The notes: a model not told the origin generated them from the sequence alone. DNA of 42,503 bases from Granulicella sp. (GCA_003162875.1 PLUT01000108.1:2215-44717); one strand, 5' to 3'. Counted from the stretch's first letter, positions 1-9,395 are shown. A program made the numbers and translations.

Positions 1-408
1 CGCCTGTTCGCGCACCCGCGCCTCCATCAGCACCGCATGGATATGCCCCTCCAGGTGGTTCACCGCAATCAGCGGCAGGCTCCGGCCCAGCGCCAGCGCT
101 TTGGCATACGTGATGCCCACCAGCAGCGCCCCGGCCAGCCCCGGTCCCTCGGTGACGGCGATCGCATCCAAGTCAGCGAACCCGGCGCCCGCCTGCACCA
201 TCGCCGCCCGCACCACCGGGACGATGTTGCGCAGGTGCTCGCGGCTGGCCAGCTCCGGTACGACGCCACCATAGTTCGCGTGCAGTGCCATCTGCGACGC
301 CACCACGTTGGCCAGCACCTCGCGCCCGCCGCGCACCACTGCCGCCGCCGTCTCGTCGCACGAGCTTTCAATGCCTAAGATCAACCCACGCCCAGCGCTG
401 TTGGCCAC
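1..408 (-). CDS. tsaD: tRNA N6-adenosine threonylcarbamoyltransferase TsaD, N-terminal part (3' end beyond window)
   Basis: Minus-strand translation from GTG at 408 reads [25 protein letters not shown]...[10 protein letters not shown]...[14 protein letters not shown]...NHLEGH, typical Kae1/TsaD motifs. Open to the window edge. Confidence 0.93.
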   Translation of the reverse strand, partial: MANSAGRGLILGIESSCDETAAAVVRGGREVLANVVASQMALHANYGGVVPELASREHLRNIVPVVRAAMVQAGAGFADLDAIAVTEGPGLAGALLVGITYAKALALGRSLPLIAVNHLEGHIHAVLMEARVREQA

Positions 409-423
409 CCGTCTATCTTATGC

Positions 424-497
424 GTTCTACGTTGTACGTTCTCCGTTGTACGATGCAGCCGCCGCTCTCGTAGAACGGACAGCGCAGAACGTACAAC
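424..497. repeat. Nested inverted/direct repeats: GTTGTACGTTCT (431-442) / AGAACGTACAAC (486-497); GTTCTACG (424-431) / CGTAGAAC (469-476)
   Basis: Read directly; perfect 12-bp and 8-bp arms in the tsaD/TraB-family intergenic region. Confidence 0.8.
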
Positions 498-501
498 TGC
501 C

Positions 502-1491
502 CTACTCCCGCTGTATCTTCCAGCCGTCCTTCTCCAGCATCTTCAGCACGCTGTCCGGCCCGGCCAGGTGCCCTGCGCCCACCACCACAAACACCGTGCC
601 TGTACTCGGGTCCTTCAGCACGCTGTCCAGCGTCGCCGCCCATCTGGTGTTGCGGTCCACCACCATCCGCTTGTATTCGGCCGGATGCTTCACCGCCAGT
701 TCGCGGTTGTCGATGCCGGCGATCTTCTCCACGTCACCGCGCTCCCACGCCGCGACCAACTCGTTCATGTCCGCGGCTGACTTGTCCAGCTCGGTCAGTT
801 GTTCGTGGAGCATGGTCACCTGCTCGGCCTGGGGAACATCGGCCATCATGTGCAGCTGGTCGGACATGGTCTCGAAGCCGAGGATCCGCTTCTGCTCGCG
901 CTTGCTTTCGGCCAGCAGCTTCAGGTCGATGCCGCTGGCCGGATCGTATCCATCCTTCAGCATCGGCACCATCTCCAGCGTGGCCGAGACAAACCACGGT
1001 TGCATCGGCTCCAGCATTGCCTCGCCCGGCAGCCCAATGCCCTTGGCCACGGTATCCAGCAGCGCCACGTCATCCTTCGAAAGCTTGCTGGAAAGCGGAT
1101 GGTCCATGTCCATTCCGAACTGCAGCGCCAGCGGCGCCATGGCCGCGGAGTCGTCCGCATTCGCAATCTCCAGATACAATTCGTCGCTCGCGTCGAGCGC
1201 AGCCTTCAGCCTGGGGCTCTCCCACTGGACGTTCGGCTTCATCACATGCACCGACCCCAGCAGGTACACCGTTCCGTGCACACCCTTCACCTGCCACCAG
1301 GCCGGGTTTACAGCCGCCGGCGTCTCACCCGCCTTCGCCACAGCTCCATCCGCCGCAACTGCCGCGGCCTTGCCCGCACCTCCGCCCGGTCCCGCTGGCG
1401 CGGCCTGCTGGGCGGCGACGATTCCGATGCCCGTCCCCAGCCCGCATCCCCACGCTGCCAATATTGCAGCCACCCGCACCAGCTTCTTCAT
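502..1491 (-). CDS. TraB/GumN family protein, exported
   Basis: Signal-like N-terminus; WWQVKGVHGTVYLLGSVHVMKPN and C-terminal VFVVVGAGHLAGPDSVLKMLEKDGW carry the two GX2H motifs of the family. Confidence 0.85.
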   Translation of the reverse strand: MKKLVRVAAILAAWGCGLGTGIGIVAAQQAAPAGPGGGAGKAAAVAADGAVAKAGETPAAVNPAWWQVKGVHGTVYLLGSVHVMKPNVQWESPRLKAALDASDELYLEIANADDSAAMAPLALQFGMDMDHPLSSKLSKDDVALLDTVAKGIGLPGEAMLEPMQPWFVSATLEMVPMLKDGYDPASGIDLKLLAESKREQKRILGFETMSDQLHMMADVPQAEQVTMLHEQLTELDKSAADMNELVAAWERGDVEKIAGIDNRELAVKHPAEYKRMVVDRNTRWAATLDSVLKDPSTGTVFVVVGAGHLAGPDSVLKMLEKDGWKIQRE

Positions 1492-1599
1492 CCTTACCCT
1501 CCGTCAGGAACCCTTCCCTATGAATCTATCCGCTTTCATCCCTTCGGTTGTCGATAGAATCCGTTTAGAGATTCGATACGGGGCAGTGGTACCCGCAGA

Positions 1600-3027
1600 A
1601 TGGCGCCGTCAGACCCAAAATACCGAGCCGCTCTGGCCATCGCGCAAACGCTGCGTGACGCCGGTGCTCAGGCGTTCTTCGCCGGCGGCTGCGTGCGCGA
1701 TCTGCTGCTCGGCGTCAGCCCCAAGGACTACGACATCGCGACCTCCGCCACGCCGGACCAGGTGGTTGGGCTGTTCCCGAAGACGGTTGCTGTGGGTGCC
1801 CACTTCGGCGTCAGTCTGGTCGGCCAGACCGTTTCGGACGGGACCGCAGTTGGCGCAGGTATCGAGATCGCCACCGAAGTTGCCACGTTCCGCAACGATG
1901 GCGCCTACTCCGACGGCCGCCGCCCGGACGCGGTTCGCTTTTCAACCGACGCGCGCGAAGACGTCCTGCGCCGCGACTTCACCATCAACGGGATGCTGCT
2001 GGACCCGCTCGCGTATGAGGCGACCGCCGGCGACGCCGCTGCGGCCGTAATCGACTATGTCCACGGTCGCGAGGACCTCGCCGCCGGCATCGTCCGCGCC
2101 ATCGGCGATGCCAAGCTTCGCTTCGCCGAGGACAAGCTGCGTATGCTGCGTGCCGCCCGGTTCGCCGCGCGCCTGAACTACCGCATCGATGACAGCACGG
2201 CCGCTGCCATCCACTGCCACGCCGCGGACATCCACCAGGTCAGTCACGAGCGCGTGCGCGACGAATTGACCCGCATCCTCACCGAGGGCGGTGCAAGCCG
2301 CGGCTTCGAGTTGCTGTATTCGCTCGGCCTGCTGGCGCGGGTGCTGCCCGAAGTCGTGCGCCTGCGCGGCGTTGCCCAGCCGCCCGAATTCCACCCCGAG
2401 GGCGACGTCTGGATTCACACCATGCTGCTGCTGGAGAAGCTGCCGCCGGGCTGCAGCGCGACGCTTGCCTGGGGCGCGCTGCTGCACGACATCGGCAAGC
2501 CGGCCACCTATCAGCCGCCCAACCCCAGGGTCCCGGGCGACCGCATCCGCTTCAACGGCCACGTCGAAGTTGGCGTCCGCATCGCCGAAGAGATTCTTGC
2601 CCGCCTGCGCTTCTCGAACGAGGACACCGCCCAGATCGTCGCCCTGGTAAAGAACCACATGCGCTTCGGCGACCTGCTGGAGATGCGCGAGTCGACGCGG
2701 AAACGCTTCCTGCGCCTGCCACGCTTCGACGAGCATCTGGAACTGCATCGCCTCGATGTCGAGTCTGCTCACGGCGACCTTACCCTTTATAACTTCGCCT
2801 GCCAGCAGTGCGGAGCCGACCCAGCCGAGGAGCTTCGCCCTGCGCCGCTGCTGACCGGTCGCGATCTGATCGCCGCCGGATACCGGCCATCGCCGCAGTT
2901 CAAAGTAATGCTCACGCTCGCCGAGGACGCCCAACTCGAGCATGCGGCAACCACCCGCGAAGAAGCGCTGGCGCTGGTCCAGGAGCGGTTCCCACTCATC
3001 CCGGCTGTTCCCAAAGCGGCGTCATGA
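1600..3027 (+). CDS. cca: CCA tRNA nucleotidyltransferase / poly(A) polymerase family with HD domain
   Basis: FFAGGCVRDLLLGVSPKDYDIATSATPDQV, RRDFTINGMLLDP, HDIGKP motif. Confidence 0.9.
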   Translation: MAPSDPKYRAALAIAQTLRDAGAQAFFAGGCVRDLLLGVSPKDYDIATSATPDQVVGLFPKTVAVGAHFGVSLVGQTVSDGTAVGAGIEIATEVATFRNDGAYSDGRRPDAVRFSTDAREDVLRRDFTINGMLLDPLAYEATAGDAAAAVIDYVHGREDLAAGIVRAIGDAKLRFAEDKLRMLRAARFAARLNYRIDDSTAAAIHCHAADIHQVSHERVRDELTRILTEGGASRGFELLYSLGLLARVLPEVVRLRGVAQPPEFHPEGDVWIHTMLLLEKLPPGCSATLAWGALLHDIGKPATYQPPNPRVPGDRIRFNGHVEVGVRIAEEILARLRFSNEDTAQIVALVKNHMRFGDLLEMRESTRKRFLRLPRFDEHLELHRLDVESAHGDLTLYNFACQQCGADPAEELRPAPLLTGRDLIAAGYRPSPQFKVMLTLAEDAQLEHAATTREEALALVQERFPLIPAVPKAAS

Positions 3028-3073
3028 CCCTGGGCCAGACAACTTCTCCCATCGTCGTGTATTGTTTTTCACA

Positions 3074-4402
3074 ATGAAATTCCGTCCAAATCACTCCGAT
3101 GTGTGCATTCTGACCCTGGCGCTGGGCTTGGCCGTCCCGCAGCTCCAGGCCAAGGTGATTGGTAACAATGTGCCCGCGCAGTCGCTCACACAGGAGCGTA
3201 TCGACAAGCTGCCCAAGAAAGAGCGCGCGGCCTGGGCCGCCTATCTGAAGCGCTCGGAAGAGCAGATGCGGGTGGACCGCGCGACGCTTGCCGCCGAGTT
3301 GAAGCCCGGCGAGGTCGCCCCACCGCAGCCTGCAGAAGGCCGCGGAGCGTTCGGCCAGGGAATGTCGCTGCGCCACGAGGACGCGTACTTCGGGACTGCG
3401 CCGGCAAGGCACATCGCCGACGTGATTGTCAGCTTTCAGACTCCGGCGGCCGGGTGGAGCAAGAACATGGGGTTTTCAGGGGCGCTGCGGCTGCCGGGCC
3501 AACCCTACGCGGCCAACAATCTGAACGCGTTCCCCGACCCGAGCGACTTCGATAAGCCCAGGGACCCCAAGTGGAACTACGTGAGTACGCTGGACAACGA
3601 CGCGACCAACACCGAGTTGCACTTCCTGGCGAAGGTCCAGGCGCAGACTCCGGGCAAGGATGGGGATGCGTACCGGGCGAGTTTCATCAAGGGCATCCAC
3701 TATCTGCTGGCCGCGCAGTACCCCAATGGCGGATTTCCGCAGGTCTATCCGCTGGAGGGTGGATACCACGACGCAATTACCTTCAACGACGACGCCGTCT
3801 CCGAGTCCGCGGAGACACTGACGGATGTCGCCGGGGGCAAAGGCGAGTACGCGTTTGCACCCGCAGATTTGCGCAAGCAGGCAGGCGAGGCAGCCGATCG
3901 GGCGCTGGCCTGCATTCTGAAGTCGCAGATTGTGATTGACGGCAAGAAGACGATCTGGGCGCAGCAGGAGGACATGCTCACCCTGGCTCCGGTTTCGGCG
4001 AGAAACTACGAGCCGGGAGCGCTGGCGGCGTCGGAGAGCGCGGACATGCTGGACTACATGATGTCGCTGCCGAATCCTTCCAAGGAGCTGATCGCCTCGA
4101 TCCAGGCAGCGGTGACCTGGCTGAAGGGTGCGGCCGTTAGCGGATTCGCGTATACCGGAAACCGCACCGACGGCCGGAAGCTTGTGGCCACCCCTGGCGC
4201 GGGCGCGCTTTGGTCGCGCTACTACAGTATTCCGGCGCAGAAACCGATCTTCGGCGATCGCGACAAGACGCTGCATGACGATGTGAACGATCTTTCGCTC
4301 GAGCGCCGGAACGGATACTCCTGGTGGAGCAATGGCGAGCAGAAGACCGTCGACCACTATGCGGACTGGGCCAAGGCGAACGGAGTTGCGATCGGCGGCT
4401 AG
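3074..4402 (+). CDS. Pectate lyase, PL10-like (PelA)
   Basis: VSTLDNDATNTELHFLAKV, GIHYLLAAQYPNGGFPQVYPLEGGYHDAITFNDDA; signal peptide at MKFRPNHSDVCILTLALGLAVPQLQA. Track ORF starts earlier (2942), inside cca. Confidence 0.88.
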   Translation: MKFRPNHSDVCILTLALGLAVPQLQAKVIGNNVPAQSLTQERIDKLPKKERAAWAAYLKRSEEQMRVDRATLAAELKPGEVAPPQPAEGRGAFGQGMSLRHEDAYFGTAPARHIADVIVSFQTPAAGWSKNMGFSGALRLPGQPYAANNLNAFPDPSDFDKPRDPKWNYVSTLDNDATNTELHFLAKVQAQTPGKDGDAYRASFIKGIHYLLAAQYPNGGFPQVYPLEGGYHDAITFNDDAVSESAETLTDVAGGKGEYAFAPADLRKQAGEAADRALACILKSQIVIDGKKTIWAQQEDMLTLAPVSARNYEPGALAASESADMLDYMMSLPNPSKELIASIQAAVTWLKGAAVSGFAYTGNRTDGRKLVATPGAGALWSRYYSIPAQKPIFGDRDKTLHDDVNDLSLERRNGYSWWSNGEQKTVDHYADWAKANGVAIGG

Positions 4403-4458
4403 CAGCCAAGAGCAAGCCCGCCGATGCGCGGACGCATAGAGATGGGCGGACGCATAGA

Positions 4459-5328
4459 ATGGTTCTCGTGACTCATCAAAACCACTCCTTCGACATTGGT
4501 CCCGTGCACGTCGGCGGCGGCCGCCTCTTCCTGATTGCCGGACCTTGCGTCATCGAGTCGGAGACGCACGCTCGCACGCTCGCTGAGGCCATCCAGCGCA
4601 TCGCCGCCGACCTGCATATTCCCTATATTTTCAAGGCCAGTTACGACAAGGCGAACCGGACCAGCATCCGCAGCTTTCGCGGCCCGGGCCTGATCGAGGG
4701 CGCGCGCATCCTTCGCGCCATCGCACAAGGCACCGCCCTCCCAATTCTCACCGATGTGCACACGCCGGAGGATTGTCTGCGGCTCACCCGGGCGCTGGGC
4801 GACGTCGAAGCGGTGCTGCAAATTCCGGCCTTCCTCTGCCGACAGACCGATCTGCTGATTGCCGCGGCGCACACGGGCCGGGCGATCAACATCAAGAAGG
4901 GGCAGTTCGCGGCTCCCCACGACATGAAGCACGCGGTTGAGAAGGTGCGCGACTCAGCGCCGGCCCGGAGTGACGGCAAGCCGGCCCGCATCTTCGTTAC
5001 CGAGCGCGGAGCAAGCTTTGGCTACAACAATCTCGTCGTGGATATGCGTTCGCTGCCGATCATGCGCGGTTTCGCTCCAGTCGTCTTCGATGGGACCCAC
5101 TCGGTGCAGACGCCGTCGGCTGAGGGCGCGGTCTCCGGCGGGGAGCCGGAGTTTATTTCCGTGCTGGCGCGTGCCGCGGTGGCTGCCGGCGTAGACGGCG
5201 TCTTTCTGGAGGTCCACGACGATCCCGCCCACGCCAGGTCCGACGGCGCGAATGCGCTGCGTCTGGACAAGCTGAAAGGCGTGCTGGAAGAACTGCTGGC
5301 CGTGCAGGCGGCCGTCTCAGGCAAATGA
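4459..5328 (+). CDS. kdsA: 3-deoxy-8-phosphooctulonate synthase
   Basis: LFLIAGPCVIESE, FKASYDKANRTSIRSFRGPG, KKGQFAAPHDM, FDGTHSVQTP motifs. Confidence 0.95.
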   Translation: MVLVTHQNHSFDIGPVHVGGGRLFLIAGPCVIESETHARTLAEAIQRIAADLHIPYIFKASYDKANRTSIRSFRGPGLIEGARILRAIAQGTALPILTDVHTPEDCLRLTRALGDVEAVLQIPAFLCRQTDLLIAAAHTGRAINIKKGQFAAPHDMKHAVEKVRDSAPARSDGKPARIFVTERGASFGYNNLVVDMRSLPIMRGFAPVVFDGTHSVQTPSAEGAVSGGEPEFISVLARAAVAAGVDGVFLEVHDDPAHARSDGANALRLDKLKGVLEELLAVQAAVSGK

Positions 5329-5441
5329 AACAGGCAGAATGACCCGCGGCTTGCTCGAAGCACGCCGGCAGAGTCTATTCATCCATCCGCGCTAGAACTG
5401 GTTGAATCAATGCTGGTCGACCAGCGGCGAAATATCCCTCA

Positions 5442-5495
5442 GGGGCTAAAGCCCCAGATTTTATGCGCCTGTTACGGCACGACTAAAGTCGTGCC
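5442..5495. repeat. Two palindromes with a shared CTAAAG core: GGGGCTAAAGCCCC (5442-5455) and GGCACGACTAAAGTCGTGCC (5476-5495)
   Basis: Perfect palindromes read directly. Confidence 0.85.
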
Positions 5496-5504
5496 CTTTC
5501 AAAA

Positions 5505-5546
5505 CCCAGTCTACGCAAACCAGCACCCAGTTTATGCAAACCAGCG
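5505..5546. repeat. Tandem 21-bp repeat, two copies: CCCAGTCTACGCAAACCAGCA / CCCAGTTTATGCAAACCAGCG
   Basis: Adjacent imperfect copies abutting the stop codon of the next minus-strand gene. Confidence 0.85.
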
Positions 5547-6647
5547 CTACTGGTTGAAGTTGTCCTCTTCGTCCGGTTGCATGCCGTAGCGGCGCAGCAG
5601 GTTGGGCAGATTCTGCGAGAAGGCGGCGCGCGGGATTACTGCATCGCAACCTGCCTCGACCGCTTTGGCCTTCAGCTCTCCCTGCAGGTGAGAGAGGAAG
5701 CCGATGATCGAGGTGCTCTTCTTCAGCTTCGCCTTAAGCTTCGGAATCAGGGTCAGCGGCTTGACATTCGCATTGTTCAGGTCGAAGACAATCAGGCCGG
5801 GCCGGTCAGCTTCCTCGCCGGCGGTCAGCTCAGCGATAGCGTCTTTGTCATTCTTGACGAAGGCGACCTTGACCCCGAGCTTGCGCGCGGTCTCGGTGAT
5901 TTTGGCATTGAAAAAGAGATCTTCGATGAAGAAGAAGATCTTGGTCGGCGCGTCATCCGGGATTGGAACCGGCCGGCCAATCGAATAGTCGATCGGCTGC
6001 GAGTCGCTGACGTAGCTGCGTCCGCCGCCGTTGCTGCGGCCCTGGTAGTTGCCCTGCGCCTCGATGGTGGAAGGCGGCGTATCGGCGAAATTGCCGTTGA
6101 CCGCGCGGTAGCTGTGGTCCATCGGTCCGACAAAGCTTCTCGGCCCGCGCTCTCGCTGCTTGCCCTTGCGTTTAAATCCACCGGCGCTATTGCCCGGCTG
6201 ATGCGAATCCTTGTCGCGATACCCCGCTCCATTGCCATTGGCGAATCCGTTTGCCGTGGCCTGGTTGCCGGGATTCTCACTGGGGCGCTGACGGTCGCGA
6301 TCGCGGAACTTTTTCTTCCACCGCTTGGTCGACGGACCACCGCCCGCCTGCTGCTGCGGCGCGCCTGCCTGGGGATTCTGCGTCTGGGTGACGGGCGCGG
6401 CAAAACCCTGGCCGCCCTGAATCTCGCCTACAAACTGGCCGGCGCCCTGTTGGCCTGCATCCGGGCCTTTATTCTTGCGCTTGCGGCGGCGCCGGCGACT
6501 GCTCTTGGACTGCCCCATGCCATGGGGTATGCCGTGAGCTGCATCCTGGGAAAAGTCGGCTTGATCGATCTGGCCACCCGTTTGCTCGGGCGCCGGTGGC
6601 GGACCCTGGTGCTCTTGCACCTCGGGCACATTCTGCTCTGAACTCAT
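5547..6647 (-). CDS. Disordered basic N-terminus plus degenerate receiver-like C-terminal domain protein
   Basis: Gln/Gly/Arg-rich first ~220 aa (SRRRRRKRKNKG); C-terminal TKIFFFIEDLFFNAKI...LIVFDLNNANVKPLTLIPKLK...IIGFLSHLQGELKAKAVEAGCDAVIPR has CheY-like periodicity. Confidence 0.75.
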   Translation of the reverse strand: MSSEQNVPEVQEHQGPPPAPEQTGGQIDQADFSQDAAHGIPHGMGQSKSSRRRRRKRKNKGPDAGQQGAGQFVGEIQGGQGFAAPVTQTQNPQAGAPQQQAGGGPSTKRWKKKFRDRDRQRPSENPGNQATANGFANGNGAGYRDKDSHQPGNSAGGFKRKGKQRERGPRSFVGPMDHSYRAVNGNFADTPPSTIEAQGNYQGRSNGGGRSYVSDSQPIDYSIGRPVPIPDDAPTKIFFFIEDLFFNAKITETARKLGVKVAFVKNDKDAIAELTAGEEADRPGLIVFDLNNANVKPLTLIPKLKAKLKKSTSIIGFLSHLQGELKAKAVEAGCDAVIPRAAFSQNLPNLLRRYGMQPDEEDNFNQ

Positions 6648-7332
6648 GTATCCACTTCCTATTGCTGGTTAGCGATTCGCGTTTCTTCCCCACGCCGCAG
6701 GTCTCGTTTCTCCCCACAGCGTTCGTGGAGATGGAACCAAACCGGATTTTGAAGCGTCGGTGGAAACGGTATCAAGTTGTACTCGAACCTGCGTTCCAAT
6801 GCATCGATTAGGATGCGACCAGTCGGCAAACTGCTCCTGCGCCACCTGAATTGCCAAAGCCACCTGGATTGTCACAAGCCACCGGGCTTGCCAAGAGCCA
6901 CCCCGGATAATGCCAAAGTGTCGTCGCCAGTTATGGCAATCTCATTCACCCTTGCTGCTGGTTTTCGGACGCGTGCGGAACTCCTGGCGGACCCGACCCT
7001 CCGGCGCGTCCCAATTCCGACACATCGAATCCAGTAAGAGTTTGCCGAAATCCAGGAAATTAAGATGCAATCCGCAGCCTCAGAAACGCTAGCGATCGCA
7101 TGGTCGTCGGCACCCACAGCCGGTTCACAAGGCAACTCCAATAATACGCCGAAAGCCATGCCATGGCAAGAGAAACCTTTGCTTGGGACGCTTTTGCGCC
7201 GGCGCGCCAGTTCTCCGCGTGGGCGCTCCGCAGGGCTGCACGTGGGGCCGTTTTCTTCTCTCCGAGACCGGCAACGTCCGACGGGACGAACTGCGGATGC
7301 GGCTTGAAGGAAACTACCGGCCAAGACTGCAA

Positions 7333-7359
7333 GAGCCGCTCCCCGTGAGGGAACGGCTC
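7333..7359. repeat. Imperfect hairpin GAGCCGCTCCC-cgtga-GGGAACGGCTC
   Basis: GAGCCG/CGGCTC and TCCC/GGGA pair, one mismatch. Confidence 0.6.
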
Positions 7360-7810
7360 GCTACAGAATGGCCAGTCAAAGGCCTCCTGAATGGGCTCCC
7401 TTGCGGGAGTGGAATCTGGATCATCCGGGGCGCACCTGCTGTGGATGCATCTTCTTCCGGCTCGGACATCGCGAGTGATCGCGCTACCCCTGCTGGCAAT
7501 GCTGCAATCCGAATGCCAAATCCGGCTTAGCAAGGCTTGCGGCAAATCCCCGATTCTTCCTCCGCTCCCCGAGGAGGGTTCACCATAAACCGGAGAACCG
7601 GCATGATTTGCTCCAGATTTCGGTAGATGGGTTTGACCCTCCACGATGGGAACCATATAATGGAGCCGTTGTGGCAGCCCTCCAGCTGCTATGTGATTCG
7701 TTGCCGATTGAGCGAAGCGATAGGGATTGGTTGCGCGCGAGCGTGGCCTTGGGTGGAGTGGATGCAGGACATGAAGGCGGGTTTATAGCCTGCCTCGATG
7801 ATAGGGACGA

Positions 7811-7830
7811 TCCCGAAGGATCCCGAAGGA
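7811..7830. repeat. Tandem 10-mer TCCCGAAGGA x2 in the leader of the first ompH
   Basis: Exact duplication containing the candidate Shine-Dalgarno sequence. Confidence 0.85.
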
Positions 7831-7844
7831 GCACCACACCTCAC

Positions 7845-8540
7845 ATGAACGTTAAGTCAGTACTCGTCTCCGCCCTGGTTGCGGGAGCAATGACCACCGC
7901 AGGCATGGCCCAGACGGCAGCACCCCAGGCCCCAGCAACTCCAGCGGCGACAGAGCCCAAAGCTCCGCCCCCACCCCAGGCCTTTAATGCAAGGATTGCA
8001 ATTATCGAGTTTGATGAGGTGGCCGCCGCGACCAACGAGGGCCAGAAGGCCGCCGCGGACATGCAGAAGAAATACGAGCCGAAGCGGACAGAGTTGGAGA
8101 CAGCGCAGACAGAGATCGACTCGTTGACCAAGCAACTGCAAAACGCGCCGGCCAGCATGACCGACGAGGAGAAGGCTTCGCGCGCCAGAACGATCGACAC
8201 CAAGCAAAAGCAACTGCAGCGCGATGCCGATGATGCGCAGAGTTCGTTTGCCGCCGACATGCAGGAAGTGATCGCGAAGATCGAGCCGAAACTTGGGCCG
8301 GTGGTGATGAAGTATGTGCAGCAGAACGGATTCACCATGCTGCTGAACAATACAGGCCCGCCGCAACAGGGCGGACTGGGGTTCCTATGGGCCCCGGGAA
8401 CGGACATCTCGGCGGCAGTGGTCGACGCCTACAACGCCACCACTCCAGGGATTGCGGCACCGACAGCGTCGCGTCCGGCCGCTGCAAAACCGGCCGCTGC
8501 AAAGCCGGCGGTTCCGAAGCCGGCCGCCCCGAAGCAGTAA
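7845..8540 (+). CDS. OmpH/Skp family periplasmic chaperone, copy 1
   Basis: Signal peptide; IAIIEFDEVAAATNEGQKAAADMQKKYEPKRTELETAQTEIDSLTKQLQ; VMKYVQQNGFTMLLN; AAKPAAAKPAVPKP tail. Confidence 0.85.
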   Translation: MNVKSVLVSALVAGAMTTAGMAQTAAPQAPATPAATEPKAPPPPQAFNARIAIIEFDEVAAATNEGQKAAADMQKKYEPKRTELETAQTEIDSLTKQLQNAPASMTDEEKASRARTIDTKQKQLQRDADDAQSSFAADMQEVIAKIEPKLGPVVMKYVQQNGFTMLLNNTGPPQQGGLGFLWAPGTDISAAVVDAYNATTPGIAAPTASRPAAAKPAAAKPAVPKPAAPKQ

Positions 8541-8654
8541 GGTTACTGAGCCGCTGAATCGAAATTTGGGAGAAAGAAGCGGACCGTTCCGTATTGCTGG
8601 TGCGGTCGCCAACGTCGAAGAATCCAACCATTCTCCAAGGAGCTTTACCACCGC

Positions 8655-9395
8655 ATGAATCACAAGTCACTACTTCTCGCCGCGTTCATCGCGGGTCTCC
8701 TCCCCTTAGCTGCAGTTGCGCAGGCAGCTCCTGCCGCACCTCAACCGGCGGCCGCGGCCGCACCAGCCGCACCAGCCGCATCCGCCCCGGCTGAACAACC
8801 TCCGCCCGCCCCGGCGGCTTATCCTGCCAAGATCGCGCTGATTGCCTTTGAGCAGGCTGTACTTCAGACCAATGAAGGCCAACAGACCCTGGCGGAAGTG
8901 CAGAAGAAGTACGTGGGGAAGAAGCAGCAGCTCGACGCCCTGGCCGCCGAGATCGATACGCTGAAGAAGCAGTTGCAGGCCGCGCCGGCGACGCTCTCCG
9001 ATGCGGAACGCGCCGCGCGTCTGAAGACCATCGACACCAAGGACAAACAGTACCAGCGCGATGCGGACGACGCTTCGACCGCCTACAACGCAGACGTTCA
9101 GGAGGCCCTGAGCAAGGTGATGCAGAAGGTGGATGTTGTGCTGAGGGCGTACGTCCAGAAGAACGGCTATACCCTGCTGCTCGATGTGGGCGGCCAGCAG
9201 AGCCCAGTCATGTGGACCTCGCCCAATCCCAATGCAGATATAACCGATGCAGTGATCGCGGCTTATAACGTTGCTTCCGGTGTGGCGCCACCGCCGCCGG
9301 CAGCGCCAACGCCGACTGCCGCACCGAAGCCGGCAGCCACCCAGCCGAAACCGCCGGCAACGCATACCCCAGCGACGAAGCCCCCCGCCAAGTAG
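8655..9395 (+). CDS. OmpH/Skp family periplasmic chaperone, copy 2 (tandem paralog)
   Basis: Signal peptide; IALIAFEQAVLQTNEGQQTLAEVQKKYVGKKQQLDALAAEIDTLKKQLQ; aligns along its length to copy 1. Confidence 0.85.
   Translation: MNHKSLLLAAFIAGLLPLAAVAQAAPAAPQPAAAAAPAAPAASAPAEQPPPAPAAYPAKIALIAFEQAVLQTNEGQQTLAEVQKKYVGKKQQLDALAAEIDTLKKQLQAAPATLSDAERAARLKTIDTKDKQYQRDADDASTAYNADVQEALSKVMQKVDVVLRAYVQKNGYTLLLDVGGQQSPVMWTSPNPNADITDAVIAAYNVASGVAPPPPAAPTPTAAPKPAATQPKPPATHTPATKPPAK

Noticed and set aside
1942-2943. 333-aa minus-strand ORF
   Set aside because: Antisense of cca, no coherent family signature.
7060-7656. 198-aa minus-strand ORF in the 1.2-kb gap
   Set aside because: Composition and lack of recognisable motifs do not support a real protein; kept only as part of the gap observation.
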